From Salidesulfovibrio onnuriiensis (GTDB taxonomy: Bacteria > Desulfobacterota > Desulfovibrionia > Desulfovibrionales > Desulfovibrionaceae): DNA of 64,000 bases. The notes beneath the pieces were generated by a model that saw nothing but the letters and a program-made list of their open reading frames with translations, was not told the DNA's origin and searched no databases. Within the stretch, counting starts at the first letter, position 1; the number at the start of each line of letters is the position of its first letter. A program made the position numbers and the translations under genes. Positions 36,605-44,962 of the stretch are shown piece after piece. The DNA lies in assembly GCF_008001235.1 (NCBI RefSeq), contig NZ_CP040751.1, positions 851,001 through 915,000 on the forward strand. The letters are read 5' to 3'.

Positions 36605-36907
36605 ATGCCGACGGAAATAGCTCTGGAGATACTCAAGGCCTATCGGGACAAGCAGCGGCTTAATCCCGGCGCCCCCCGGTCCACGCTTTTCAAGTATATT
36701 GTCTGGGACCGTTTCAAGGGGCGCATGATCATGGAATCGGAGCTGGATTCCATGGCGACCACTTCCACCAGCCTCCAGGAGCTGGCCTACAAGGTCATTG
36801 CCCGGGAAAAGCCCCACCTGGTGCGCGACAGCCTGGCCAAGACCGTGGACGACGAGCTGACCAGGTTTTTCGAATTGAATGCGCCCGAGGAACGCAGGAT
36901 CTTCTAA
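36605..36907 (+). CDS. Hypothetical protein, 100 residues
   Basis: A small, helical, soluble protein preceded by AGAGGGAGGAAAT at good distance and followed by a strong terminator, so it is very likely expressed. It is divergent from the DUF1992 gene with 79 bp between the starts. No motif or family is recognised. Codon use resembles its neighbours. Confidence 0.7.
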   Translation: MPTEIALEILKAYRDKQRLNPGAPRSTLFKYIVWDRFKGRMIMESELDSMATTSTSLQELAYKVIAREKPHLVRDSLAKTVDDELTRFFELNAPEERRIF

Positions 36908-36943
36908 GCGGGGCGTTGCCCTGTCTTTCATGCTTATCAGGAA

Positions 36944-36979
36944 GGCCCGGCGACCATGCAGGTCGTCGGGCCCTTTTTT
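36944..36979 (+). terminator. Intrinsic terminator
   Basis: GGCCCGGCGACC pairs with GGTCGTCGGGCC (12 bp with one mismatch) around ATGCA and is followed by six T. It ends the small hypothetical gene and may also serve the convergent amidase gene. Confidence 0.9.
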
Positions 36980-37001
36980 ATAAACAGGTTGTTATCGAAG
37001 C

Positions 37002-38792
37002 TTACCGCATGGCGTACCGCTCGATCTGCGCCTTGTACGCCATGACGCCCTTGACCAGTCCCCGGGCCAGATAGGTGAGGTAGGTCTCGCTCTGGAGGCG
37101 TTTGTTTTCAGTGTAGTTGGTCAGGTAGCCCAGCTCAACGAGTACCGAAGGCATGGTTGCGCCCATGAGCACATAGAACGGAGCCTCGCGCACGCCCATG
37201 TCCTTGAGCCGGTATTTGCGGCGCACCTCGCGCAGGGTCTGCGTCTGCAGGCCCTTGGCCAGGTCGCGGCTTTCCTTCATCTTGGAATTCACGGCCAGGT
37301 CGGCCAGGATGAACTGAAGATCGCTGATGCTTCGCGGGTCCACCGCGTTTTCACGCGCTGCCACTCGCACTGCGGCATTGGTCTTGGCAAGGTTCAGGGT
37401 GTAGATCTCCAGGCCGTTGATCTGCTTGCTGCGGTTGGCGTTGCAGTGGATGGAGATGAACATGTCGGCCTTCTTGACGTTGGCCAGGGCCGTGCGTTCC
37501 TCCAGGGCCAGGAATTTGTCCGTGGTCCTGGTGTAGATCACATTGAAGCCCTTCTGCCTGAGCTGCTCCCCGAGAAGCTTGGCGAACCGCAGGTTGACGT
37601 CCTTTTCCCTGATATTGTAGGCGCGCGCGCCCGGATCCTTGCCGCCGTGCCCCGCATCGATCATGATGGTCTTGATGGTCAGGCCCAGCTGTTCCACCAG
37701 GTCGCCGGAAAGTCGTTTGCTCTTGTAGGAGGGCTTGAATTTGCCCGTGACATTGGTCTTGGTCCGGGTGGTCTGCTTGGGGCTGGCCACGGCCTGTTCC
37801 TGCGCCTGGGAGGCGTCCGGGGAGTAGACGTCGACGACGATGCGGAACGGGTTCTGGAGCGGAAAGACCTTGTAGTCCTGCATGGTCAGGAAGTCGAGCA
37901 CCACGCGGGTGGTCTGCTTGTCCTTCTGCCCGCTGCGGATCTGCTTGAGGATGCCGTCCGAAACATTGGTGGCGCGGTCCACGCCGTTGCCCAGGTGGGT
38001 TTTGTTCAGGTCGATGTACAGGCGGTGGGGACGGTTGTGCTCGGGTGCGGGCTGGAGCATCTTGTAACGGAAGCTGGTCTTGCCGTCCATTTCCAGGACC
38101 ACGCGGGTGTATTCGTCGCTGCTGGTGTAGCGGATGTTGTCCAGATGCTGGAAATTGGGCGGGTCAGTGTGTCCGTTGCCGTTGCTGATCACGGGCGCGG
38201 GCGTGGCTTTTGCGGTGGGAGCGGGTTTTCGGGGTGCGGCCTTGCCGGAGGCCTCGGCCACGAATTTGTCGTAGTCTCCCATTTTCTTGAGCAGTGCCCT
38301 GGCCTTGGGGGCCATGTCCGACTGGGGATACTTGACGATGATGGTGGCCAGGTCCCGCCGGGCGTTGGTCCATTCGTTGAGCCGCTTGTAGCGCACTTCG
38401 GCCCGCAGGTAGATGCAGTCGTCGGCCCAGCCATGCTTGGTGAAACGGCTTGCGCAGCGGCTGTAGTAGTCCACGGACTTGCGGAAATCGGACTTGAGGC
38501 CGCTATGAATCCCCAGTTCTTCGTAGGTCCGTCCCAGATAGTAGAGGGATTTGGGCGCGTAGGGGCCGTCGACATCCCTGCGGTAGATGGCGGAAAATTG
38601 CTTTTCCACCGCCAGCCAGTTGGAACGGTAGCGGGCCCTGGAACGGTTGTCCTTGAGGCTGTGGAAATCCTTGTACGCCTTGTTGAAGAGGGCGCTTGTG
38701 GAGGCGGCCTGCGCTGCGTGGGGCTGGCCGAGGAAAAGGATGCACAGCAGAAGACCGATGCTGAAGAGTGTTATCTTTCTTGTTTTATTCAC
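37002..38792 (-). CDS. N-acetylmuramoyl-L-alanine amidase with TPR and AMIN domains
   Basis: A 596-residue periplasmic amidase that cuts the bond between muramic acid and the peptide stem during cell separation. It has a signal peptide (1-29), TPR-like helical repeats (about 35-175), a low-complexity linker, an AMIN targeting domain (about 215-330) and an Amidase_3 zinc domain (about 375-590). Zinc ligands are seen in I-D-A-G-H-G-G-K-D-P-G, the Glu in R-E-K-D, the His in S-I-H-C-N-A and the catalytic Glu in V-E-L-G-Y. It resembles AmiC/AmiB except for the added TPR region. The start is a GTG at 38792 with a weak ribosome site but ahead of a perfect signal peptide. Confidence 0.93.
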   Translation of the reverse strand: MNKTRKITLFSIGLLLCILFLGQPHAAQAASTSALFNKAYKDFHSLKDNRSRARYRSNWLAVEKQFSAIYRRDVDGPYAPKSLYYLGRTYEELGIHSGLKSDFRKSVDYYSRCASRFTKHGWADDCIYLRAEVRYKRLNEWTNARRDLATIIVKYPQSDMAPKARALLKKMGDYDKFVAEASGKAAPRKPAPTAKATPAPVISNGNGHTDPPNFQHLDNIRYTSSDEYTRVVLEMDGKTSFRYKMLQPAPEHNRPHRLYIDLNKTHLGNGVDRATNVSDGILKQIRSGQKDKQTTRVVLDFLTMQDYKVFPLQNPFRIVVDVYSPDASQAQEQAVASPKQTTRTKTNVTGKFKPSYKSKRLSGDLVEQLGLTIKTIMIDAGHGGKDPGARAYNIREKDVNLRFAKLLGEQLRQKGFNVIYTRTTDKFLALEERTALANVKKADMFISIHCNANRSKQINGLEIYTLNLAKTNAAVRVAARENAVDPRSISDLQFILADLAVNSKMKESRDLAKGLQTQTLREVRRKYRLKDMGVREAPFYVLMGATMPSVLVELGYLTNYTENKRLQSETYLTYLARGLVKGVMAYKAQIERYAMR

Positions 38793-38932
38793 AGTAATAT
38801 GGGGCTTGGCGCTGGGTCGCCTTGGGTTTTCGTGTTGTTTTTTCGGGGGAAGCGAAAAAAGCCTACGTCCGTGCTGTATTTTTCAGAAAAATCTAAAAAA
38901 AGTCCAGAAACAATTGGAGAGGGTGTTGACAA

Positions 38933-39691
38933 TCAGGTGGCCGTGCCTGTGCGCAGCCATTGGGCCCAGTCCGGGCGGCCGTTTGTCCGGGCCATTTCGG
39001 CGGCGGCCGACCAGTCGTATTTTGTTTGCACCGGGGTTGCCTCCCAACCGTCTTCCTGGGGGGTGATGACGGCGTATCGGGCATGCGGGCTGCCCGAGCT
39101 CATGACGTGGGGCGGCTCGTCGTCGCTGTATGCCGGAAGGCCCACGCTGCCCGGATTGACCACGGTGAGTCCTGCGCATCTGGCCACGCGCTGGATGTGG
39201 CTGTGCCCGCAAAGAACCAGGGACGGCCGCAATGGGCCCATGGATTCGGCGATCTCTCCGCAGGAACGCTGCTCAGGCCGCCCCCGGGAAACATCCTCGG
39301 TCAGGTAGGCACAGTCGTCGCCCGGCGCACCGTGGCAGCAGAGGATGGCGTCCGGGTGGAGCCAGTGTTCGCTCTTCAGGCTCGCCAGCCAGTCCAGGGC
39401 CTTTCCGGAGAGGTTGTCCATGGTGTGGCGGTAGGTGGGAATCCCCTCCAGCTCGGGGGATGGGGCAAGCAGTATGCGGTCCTGGTTGCCGAGGATGGAG
39501 ACGATTTCCTTTTGCATGATCAGGGTTTCGGTTCCGGCGGGGTCCAGCGGGCCGTAAAAGGTGTCGCCGAGATTGACGATGGTCTCGATGCCCCTTGACC
39601 GGATGTCCGCCAGGACGGCCTCCAGGGCCAGGGTGTTGCCGTGAATGTCGGCGAGAACCGCAAAGGGGCGGGGGGCGATGGGGATATTCAT
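38933..39691 (-). CDS. Calcineurin-like metallophosphoesterase
   Basis: A 252-residue protein of the YfcE/MJ0936-like metallophosphoesterase class. The dinuclear metal motifs are D-I-H-G-N, L-G-D, G-N-Q-D, C-C-H-G and C-G-H-S-H, in the right order. It likely hydrolyses phosphodiesters or phosphomonoesters in the cytoplasm; the substrate is unknown. It shares a divergent 108-bp region with cheD and lies upstream of the amidase gene on the same strand, 140 bp apart. Confidence 0.9.
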   Translation of the reverse strand: MNIPIAPRPFAVLADIHGNTLALEAVLADIRSRGIETIVNLGDTFYGPLDPAGTETLIMQKEIVSILGNQDRILLAPSPELEGIPTYRHTMDNLSGKALDWLASLKSEHWLHPDAILCCHGAPGDDCAYLTEDVSRGRPEQRSCGEIAESMGPLRPSLVLCGHSHIQRVARCAGLTVVNPGSVGLPAYSDDEPPHVMSSGSPHARYAVITPQEDGWEATPVQTKYDWSAAAEMARTNGRPDWAQWLRTGTAT

Positions 39692-39799
39692 GGAGACGAG
39701 TATTCATGACTTTGCCGGGACTGGCAACAAGGCGGTGGCATTGCTTGGAGATTTCTTGTAATTCATAAGTACAAACCATCGCAGGGCTAAAGGGAACGA

Positions 39800-40288
39800 A
39801 TGGTTGAGCAAGAGAACCTCCTTGTCGTGAACATCTCGGACATGAAGATCTCAAAGGATCCGAATGACGTGGTGGTGACCTATTCGCTGGGCTCCTGCCT
39901 GGGGGTGACGGCCTATGATCCCCGGGTTCAGGTGGGCGGTCTGGTCCACTGCCTGCTGCCCCGCGCTTCGGCCGCCCGCGAAAAGGCCCGGCAGAATCCC
40001 TACATGTTCGTGACCACGGGTGTCCCCCTCATGGTGCGCAATCTCATCCAGAAGGGGGCCGCAGTGGAGCGGCTGATCTTCAAGGCCGCGGGCGGGGCCA
40101 ACATGCGTAACGACGACATGTTCCTCACGGGCCAGCGCAATTTCGAGACCCTGCTCCGCCTGCTGGAGCGCAACAATATCAAGCTGACCGCCCAATCCGT
40201 TGGCGGCACCATTCCCCGCAGCATGTTCCTGCACATCGATACCGGGCGGGTCTTCATCAAGTCCCTGGGCCAGGAATCCGAACTATAG
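39800..40288 (+). CDS. cheD: Chemoreceptor glutamine deamidase CheD
   Basis: CheD deamidates specific glutamines on methyl-accepting chemotaxis proteins, tuning adaptation, and can partner with CheC. The 162-residue protein has the catalytic C33 in G-S-C-L-G-V and H50 in G-G-L-V-H-C, plus the conserved K-A-A-G-G-A-N-M segment. AAAGGGA precedes the ATG. No other che genes are in the window, so it stands alone between a metallophosphoesterase and an amino-acid regulator. Confidence 0.93.
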   Translation: MVEQENLLVVNISDMKISKDPNDVVVTYSLGSCLGVTAYDPRVQVGGLVHCLLPRASAAREKARQNPYMFVTTGVPLMVRNLIQKGAAVERLIFKAAGGANMRNDDMFLTGQRNFETLLRLLERNNIKLTAQSVGGTIPRSMFLHIDTGRVFIKSLGQESEL

Positions 40289-40306
40289 ATCGATCCGATT
40301 CAAATT

Positions 40307-40375
40307 CTCAGTTTGACAATCATTCTCTTGGCGCGATACGAATTTCTTTCGCTAAGAAAAAATTATCAAACTGAG
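40307..40375 (+). promoter_or_regulatory. Long inverted repeat in the leader of the YheO-like regulator
   Basis: CTCAGTTTGACAAT (40307-40320) pairs with ATTATCAAACTGAG (40362-40375), 13 of 14 bases, spaced by 41 bp. The right arm ends inside GAGGAG, the ribosome site of the TTG-started regulator gene. It may be a protein operator or an RNA hairpin hiding that site; either would allow autoregulation. Confidence 0.6.
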
Positions 40376-40383
40376 GAGTTGCT

Positions 40384-41055
40384 TTGCCAGACCAGAACAC
40401 GCCGCCACGTGTCATAGACACCTATGTGCCCCTTGTGGAGTTTCTCGGGGGCTTTCTCGGGTCCAATTGCGAGGTGGTCCTGCACGACACCTCCACCAAG
40501 GAGAAATCCGTGCTGGCCATCGCCAATAGCCATATCACAGGCCGCAAGGTGGGCGCGCCGCTCACGGACCTGGCTCTCAGGTTCGTGGTGGAGAAGGAGT
40601 ATGAGCACCGCGACTGGGTCATGGGGTACATCACCCGGTCCAAGGACGACCGCCCCTTGCGTTCGGCCACCTTTTTCATCCGCGACGCCGACCGCGAGCT
40701 CGCGGGCATGCTCTGCCTGAACATGGACGTTTCGGACGTGGTCAACGCCCGGGACATGCTGGAGCGGGTCATCCAGACCATGGGGCTGGACGACGCCACG
40801 GTCAAGGACACCTTCGACCACAGCGAGACCTTCTCGGACTCCATCGAGGGCCTCACCGAAAATCTTATCGTTCAGGTCGTCAATGGTGCGGAGATCCCGC
40901 CCGAGCGCATGACCGCCGCCGAAAAGATGGATATCGTCCGTACCCTGGACGAACGCGGCGTGTTCCTGCTCAAGGGGACCGTGGCCGTTGTCGCGGATCA
41001 GCTTGCCTCGTCCGAGGCCACCATCTATCGATATTTGCAGAAGATTCACGGGTAG
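40384..41055 (+). CDS. YheO/DauR-like transcriptional regulator
   Basis: A 223-residue protein of the YheO-PAS plus HTH_22 family. It has an N-terminal PAS-like ligand domain (about 10-125, with N-C-E-V-V-L-H-D) and a C-terminal helix-turn-helix (about 175-220, ending A-S-S-E-A-T-I-Y-R-Y-L). Family members such as DauR repress or activate D-amino-acid and other amino-acid catabolic genes. The start is TTG at 40384 after GAGGAG. It precedes ridA, a symporter and a cysteine desulfidase-type gene, which it probably controls; AAATTCTCA-nn-TTG occurs upstream of both it and ridA. Confidence 0.85.
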   Translation: MPDQNTPPRVIDTYVPLVEFLGGFLGSNCEVVLHDTSTKEKSVLAIANSHITGRKVGAPLTDLALRFVVEKEYEHRDWVMGYITRSKDDRPLRSATFFIRDADRELAGMLCLNMDVSDVVNARDMLERVIQTMGLDDATVKDTFDHSETFSDSIEGLTENLIVQVVNGAEIPPERMTAAEKMDIVRTLDERGVFLLKGTVAVVADQLASSEATIYRYLQKIHG

Positions 41056-41079
41056 CCCTTTTTGTGTGATAAAAAATTC

Positions 41080-41090
41080 TCACATTGTGA
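41080..41090 (+). promoter_or_regulatory. Palindrome TCACATTGTGA upstream of ridA
   Basis: A perfect 5+1+5 inverted repeat inside AAATTCTCACATTG, an element that also occurs before the regulator gene. A -35-like TTGACG (41101) follows. It is the candidate operator of the ridA operon. Confidence 0.45.
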
Positions 41091-41139
41091 AGAAAATCTA
41101 TTGACGTAATATTTTTTTCGCAATAGGAGAGAATTTCCT

Positions 41140-41167
41140 CAGGCGCCGGAGCCCTGTCCGGCGCCTG
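41140..41167 (+). other. GC-rich hairpin in the ridA leader
   Basis: CAGGCGCCGGA pairs with TCCGGCGCCTG (11 bp, 6-nt loop). There is no U-run. It may end regulator transcripts weakly or stabilise the ridA mRNA 5' end. Confidence 0.5.
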
Positions 41168-41193
41168 AAATATCACATGCACAAGGAGGCGTT

Positions 41194-41568
41194 ATGCCCA
41201 CTCCCATCAGTACAGAAAAAGCACCCGCCGCGGTCGGTCCCTATTCCCAGGGGATGATCAGCGGCAACATGGTGTTCACCTCCGGTCAGCTGCCCATCGT
41301 GGCCGAGACCGGTATCATGCCCGAAACCATTGAAGAACAGGCCAAGGCTTCCCTGGAGAACGTCAAGGCCGTGCTCGAAGCCGCCGGATCCTCCATGGGC
41401 CGTGTGGTTAAGACCTCCGTATTCCTCAAGAACATCACCGACTTTGCGGCGGTCAACGAGGTTTACGCCACCTACTTTGGCGAGCCGTTCCCGGCCCGCA
41501 GTTGCTTCGAGGTTTCCTGTCTCCCCAAGGACGCTCTGGTTGAAATCGAAGTTATTGCTGAAAAGTAG
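41194..41568 (+). CDS. ridA: RidA family enamine/imine deaminase
   Basis: RidA hydrolyses reactive 2-aminoacrylate and related imines made by PLP- and Fe-S-dependent dehydratases and desulfidases. The 124-residue product shows G-P-Y-S-Q-G, the substrate-binding Arg in P-A-R-S-C-F and the terminal E-I-E-V-I-A. AAGGAGG precedes the ATG. It is followed by a terminator-like hairpin, then a transporter and an enzyme whose reaction releases aminoacrylate from cysteine, so its detoxifying role fits the context well. Confidence 0.95.
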   Translation: MPTPISTEKAPAAVGPYSQGMISGNMVFTSGQLPIVAETGIMPETIEEQAKASLENVKAVLEAAGSSMGRVVKTSVFLKNITDFAAVNEVYATYFGEPFPARSCFEVSCLPKDALVEIEVIAEK

Positions 41569-41576
41569 TTGATCAC

Positions 41577-41604
41577 GGGTCCCTGCGTGCAGGGGCCCTT
41601 TTTT
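41577..41604 (+). terminator. Terminator between ridA and the symporter
   Basis: GGG-CCCTGC pairs with GCAGGG-CCC and six T follow. It stands within an apparent operon, so partial termination would make ridA more abundant than the downstream genes, or the symporter has its own promoter. Confidence 0.75.
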
Positions 41605-41633
41605 ACAACCCCACACATAAAGGAAACACCACC

Positions 41634-42854
41634 ATGTCCAACGGATCCAAGCGCAAAGGCGAGTTCGGTCTCATCATTCAGCTGGTCATCGGCATCGTGG
41701 CCGGCGTCGTCATCGGGCTCATGGCCAATGAAGCGGCCATGGAAGTCGTCGCCACCATCAAGCACCTCCTCGGCCAGTTCATTTTCTACACCGTGCCCCT
41801 GGTCATCATCGCCTTCATCGCCCCGGCCATCACCCGCCTGGGCCAGAACGCCAGCAAGATGCTCGGCGCGGGCGTGTCCATTGCCTATCTTTCCGCCGTG
41901 GGCGCGGCAACCATGGCCTGCGTGGCCGGGTACATGATCATCCCGCATCTTTCCATTGCCTCGGAGATGGAGGGCCTGAAGGAAATCCCCAAGGTGGTCT
42001 TCCAGCTCAACATTCCGCCCATTATGCCGGTCATGACCGCCCTGGTGACCGCTATCATGCTCGGTGTTTCCACCCTGTGGAGCAAGGCCAAGACCTTCGA
42101 GAAGATCCTCTGTGAATTTGAAGGCATCATGATGCAGGTGGTCACCAAGATCGTCATCCCGGTGCTTCCCTTTTTCATCGCCGCCACCTTCGCCGGCCTG
42201 GCCTATGAGGGCAGCCTGACCAAGCAGCTTCCGGTCTTCCTCCAGGTCATCGCCATCGTTCTGGTGGGCCATGGCGTGTGGCTGGCCGTGCTCTACACCC
42301 TCGCGGGCATCATCTCCGGCCGCAACCCCATGGAAGTGCTGCGCCACTACTCCCCGGCCTACCTGACCGCCGTCGGCACCATGTCCAGCGCCGCAACCCT
42401 GCCCGTGGCCCTGGAATGCGCCTCCAAATCCAAGGTGCTCGGCCGCAACACCGTTGAATTCATGGTTCCCCTCGGAGCAACCATCCACCTGTGCGGATCC
42501 GTACTCACCGAAACCTTCTTTGCCATGACCATTTCCCAGATCCTGTACGGCACCCTGCCCGAACTGAGCACCATGATGCTGTTCATCGTTCTCTTCGGCG
42601 TGTTCGCCATCGGCGCTCCCGGCGTCCCCGGCGGCACTGTCATGGCTTCCCTGGGCATCGTGGTGGGCGTGCTCGGCTTCGACCCGGCGGGCGTGGCCCT
42701 ACTGCTGGCCGTGTTTGCCCTGCAGGACAGCTTCGGCACCGCCTGCAACGTCACGGGCGACGGCGCGTTGGCCCTCATGCTCGAAGGCTTCTTCAACCGC
42801 AGGGGACAGCTCGACAAGAGCGTTTCCGCCTGCGCAACCTCCAGCAACGAGTAA
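41634..42854 (+). CDS. Dicarboxylate/amino acid:cation symporter
   Basis: A 406-residue DAACS (GltP/SstT-like) inner-membrane symporter with eight helices and two re-entrant loops. Family features include the serine-rich S-S-A-A-T-L-P near 255, the substrate-binding segments M-V-P-L-G-A-T and G-A-P-G-V-P-G-G, and the final D-S-F-G-T-A-x-N-V-T-G-D. It imports an acidic or neutral amino acid with H+ or Na+. Its place 6 bp before the desulfidase-type gene suggests cysteine, serine or a related amino acid as substrate; this is inference. Confidence 0.93.
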   Translation: MSNGSKRKGEFGLIIQLVIGIVAGVVIGLMANEAAMEVVATIKHLLGQFIFYTVPLVIIAFIAPAITRLGQNASKMLGAGVSIAYLSAVGAATMACVAGYMIIPHLSIASEMEGLKEIPKVVFQLNIPPIMPVMTALVTAIMLGVSTLWSKAKTFEKILCEFEGIMMQVVTKIVIPVLPFFIAATFAGLAYEGSLTKQLPVFLQVIAIVLVGHGVWLAVLYTLAGIISGRNPMEVLRHYSPAYLTAVGTMSSAATLPVALECASKSKVLGRNTVEFMVPLGATIHLCGSVLTETFFAMTISQILYGTLPELSTMMLFIVLFGVFAIGAPGVPGGTVMASLGIVVGVLGFDPAGVALLLAVFALQDSFGTACNVTGDGALALMLEGFFNRRGQLDKSVSACATSSNE

Positions 42855-42860
42855 GACGAA

Positions 42861-44138
42861 ATGTATAAAGCTGAATGGAACGACTTCATTGCCCTGTTGA
42901 ACAGGGAGGTCGTGCCCGCGCTCGGATGCACCGAGCCCATCACCGTGGCCCTGGCCGCCGCCCGCGCGGCCGAGGCCCTGGGCCGCACGCCGGAAACCCT
43001 GGACGTCAAGGTCAGCGGCAACCTGCTCAAGAACGGCATGGGCGTGGGTGTGCCCGGCACCGGTATGACCGGGCTGGACATCGCCGCGGCCGTGGGCGCG
43101 CTCGGCGGCAAGGCCGATCTCTCCCTGGAAGTGCTGCGCGACCTCACCCAGGAACAGGTGGCCGCAGCCAAGGACATGCTCTCGGAAAAACGGGTCCAGG
43201 TGGGCCTGGCCGAAACCGAGGAGCTGCTCTATGCCGAAGTGACCGCCCTGGCGGGAGCCGATTCGGCCCGTTGCGTCATCGCCCGCGAACACACCGCCGT
43301 GGTGCGTGTGGAGCGTAACGGCATGGAGACCTTCTCCGCGCCGCTGCCCGGCGAATCCGGCGAGGAGGAGGCCTGGCCCCTGAGCATGGAGAAGATCCAC
43401 GACTTCGCGGTCAACGCTCCCTACGAGAAGCTCTCCTTTATCCTTGAGGCCGCCCGCCTCAACGAAGCCATTGCCGCGGAAGGCATGTCCCACGACTGGG
43501 GCCTTCGGGTGGGCAAGTCCATGGATGAGGATATCCAGCAGGGCCTGCGCGCCGACGACATTGCCTCCTTCGCCATCAGGATGGCCGCAGCCGCCTCGGA
43601 CGCGCGCATGGACGGGATCATGCTTCCGGTCATGAGCAACTCGGGCAGCGGCAACCAGGGCATCACCGCCACCATTCCGGTGGTGGCCTTTGCCCGCAGG
43701 CTGAAGGCGGACGACGAGTCCCTGGTTCGCGCCCTGATCATGAGCCACCTGACCGCCATCCATCTCAAGCACCACCTGGGCCGCCTTTCGGCCTTGTGCG
43801 GCGCCATCCTGGCGGCCACCGGATCCAGCTGCGGCATGGTCATGCTTATGGGCGGTGGCTTCAAGGAGATCTGCTTTGCCATCAGGAACATGGTGGGCAA
43901 CATCGCGGGCATGATCTGCGACGGAGCCAAGAATTCCTGCGCCCTGAAGGTTGCCTCCGCCGTGGAAGCGGCCGTGCATGCGGCCTTCCTGGCCAAGCGC
44001 GGCACCGCAGTGAGCGGCCGCGAGGGCATCGTCTCCGACGACATCGAGGCCTGCGTGCGCAACCTCGGCCGCCTGGGGGCCTGCGGCATGGTCCAGACCG
44101 ACCAGGTCATCCTGGACATCATGGTCCACAAGCAATAA
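42861..44138 (+). CDS. cyuA: L-cysteine desulfidase / serine dehydratase-alpha family protein (UPF0597, CyuA-like)
   Basis: A 425-residue protein of the UPF0597/CyuA (YhaM) family, oxygen-sensitive [4Fe-4S] enzymes that split L-cysteine into sulfide, ammonia and pyruvate through aminoacrylate. Visible cysteines match the cluster pattern: L-G-C-T-E-P near residue 23, S-S-C-G near 322, and C-D-G-A-K-N-S-C (about 353-360). The G-N-Q-G segment is also present. It follows an amino-acid symporter and RidA, forming an uptake, cleavage and detoxification set. Cysteine is the likely substrate, but serine or D-cysteine is not excluded. Confidence 0.88.
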   Translation: MYKAEWNDFIALLNREVVPALGCTEPITVALAAARAAEALGRTPETLDVKVSGNLLKNGMGVGVPGTGMTGLDIAAAVGALGGKADLSLEVLRDLTQEQVAAAKDMLSEKRVQVGLAETEELLYAEVTALAGADSARCVIAREHTAVVRVERNGMETFSAPLPGESGEEEAWPLSMEKIHDFAVNAPYEKLSFILEAARLNEAIAAEGMSHDWGLRVGKSMDEDIQQGLRADDIASFAIRMAAAASDARMDGIMLPVMSNSGSGNQGITATIPVVAFARRLKADDESLVRALIMSHLTAIHLKHHLGRLSALCGAILAATGSSCGMVMLMGGGFKEICFAIRNMVGNIAGMICDGAKNSCALKVASAVEAAVHAAFLAKRGTAVSGREGIVSDDIEACVRNLGRLGACGMVQTDQVILDIMVHKQ

Positions 44139-44170
44139 GGCCGCATCCGAGCCATCACATACAATAAAAA

Positions 44171-44200
44171 AAGGCGGGGCATTTGCCCCGCCTTTTTCGC
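44171..44200. terminator. Bidirectional terminator
   Basis: GGCGGGGC pairs with GCCCCGCC around ATTT, flanked by A-runs on the left and T-runs on the right. It stands between convergent cyuA and the cyclophilin gene and suits both. Confidence 0.92.
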
Positions 44201-44216
44201 GTTTTGTTGCTTGTGC

Positions 44217-44816
44217 CTACTTGCGGTAGGCCTTCTTGATGAAGATGGGCTTGGAGGGCACGTCCTGCATCATGCCGCTGCGTTCGGTCGGCACATGGCA
44301 GATTTTGTCCACCACGTCCAGTCCTCGGATGACCTTGCCGAACACGGCGTATCCGAAGGTCTGCCCATCGTTGCCCGTGTGGTCGAAGGGCGTGTTGTCA
44401 CGCACGTTGAAAAAGAACTGGCTGGTGGCGGAATCGATGTCGTTGGTGCGGGCCATGGCAATGGTGCCGCGCTTGTTCTTCAGCCCGTTGTCCGCCTCGT
44501 TCTTGATGGGCGCGAAGGTGCGCTTGCGTTCCAGGGGGTACATGTAGCCCCCGCCCTGCACGATGCCCATGTCCCGGTTGTCGATCACCCGGTGAAAGAC
44601 CGTGCCTCGGTAGAATCCGGTATCCACGTATTTGAGGAAGTTCTTGACGGATTCGGGGGCGTTTTTCTGGTCCAGCATGACCACGATCTGCCCCATGCTG
44701 GTTTCCAGGACGACCACCGGGTCGGCTCCCGCCCTTGCCGGGGCGTCGAGAAGGGGGGCGGCCAGGCAGGCCACGGCCACAAGAAGCGAAGCGCAAAACG
44801 AATAGACGTATTTCAT
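44217..44816 (-). CDS. Periplasmic peptidyl-prolyl cis-trans isomerase (cyclophilin)
   Basis: A 199-residue cyclophilin with a signal peptide (cleavage near A-R-A-G, about residue 27), thus PpiA-like and periplasmic. Catalytic-fold motifs include F-H-R-V-I, V-Q-G-G and F-F-x-N-V, and A-M-A-R in the usual place. It speeds folding of exported proteins at proline bonds. The ATG at 44816 has GGAAGG upstream; an upstream in-frame ATG would destroy the signal peptide. It is a single gene between terminator and divergent antiporter. Confidence 0.93.
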   Translation of the reverse strand: MKYVYSFCASLLVAVACLAAPLLDAPARAGADPVVVLETSMGQIVVMLDQKNAPESVKNFLKYVDTGFYRGTVFHRVIDNRDMGIVQGGGYMYPLERKRTFAPIKNEADNGLKNKRGTIAMARTNDIDSATSQFFFNVRDNTPFDHTGNDGQTFGYAVFGKVIRGLDVVDKICHVPTERSGMMQDVPSKPIFIKKAYRK

Positions 44817-44885
44817 TGGATACCTTCCATTTTTAAGTGTGGGGCCGACTATACGGAAAACAGGATTTCCCTGCAATGCCGCTTC

Positions 44886-44914
44886 TTGACGCAATGGAAT
44901 CCATGGTTTATCAC
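44886..44914 (+). promoter_or_regulatory. Candidate sigma-70 promoter
   Basis: TTGACG and TATCAC are separated by 17 bp, about 50 bp before the palindrome and about 230 bp before the antiporter start. Confidence 0.4.
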
Positions 44915-44962
44915 GCCGTTTCCGATATCGTAATTTGCGGGCGTTTATTCTCGTATATTGGA

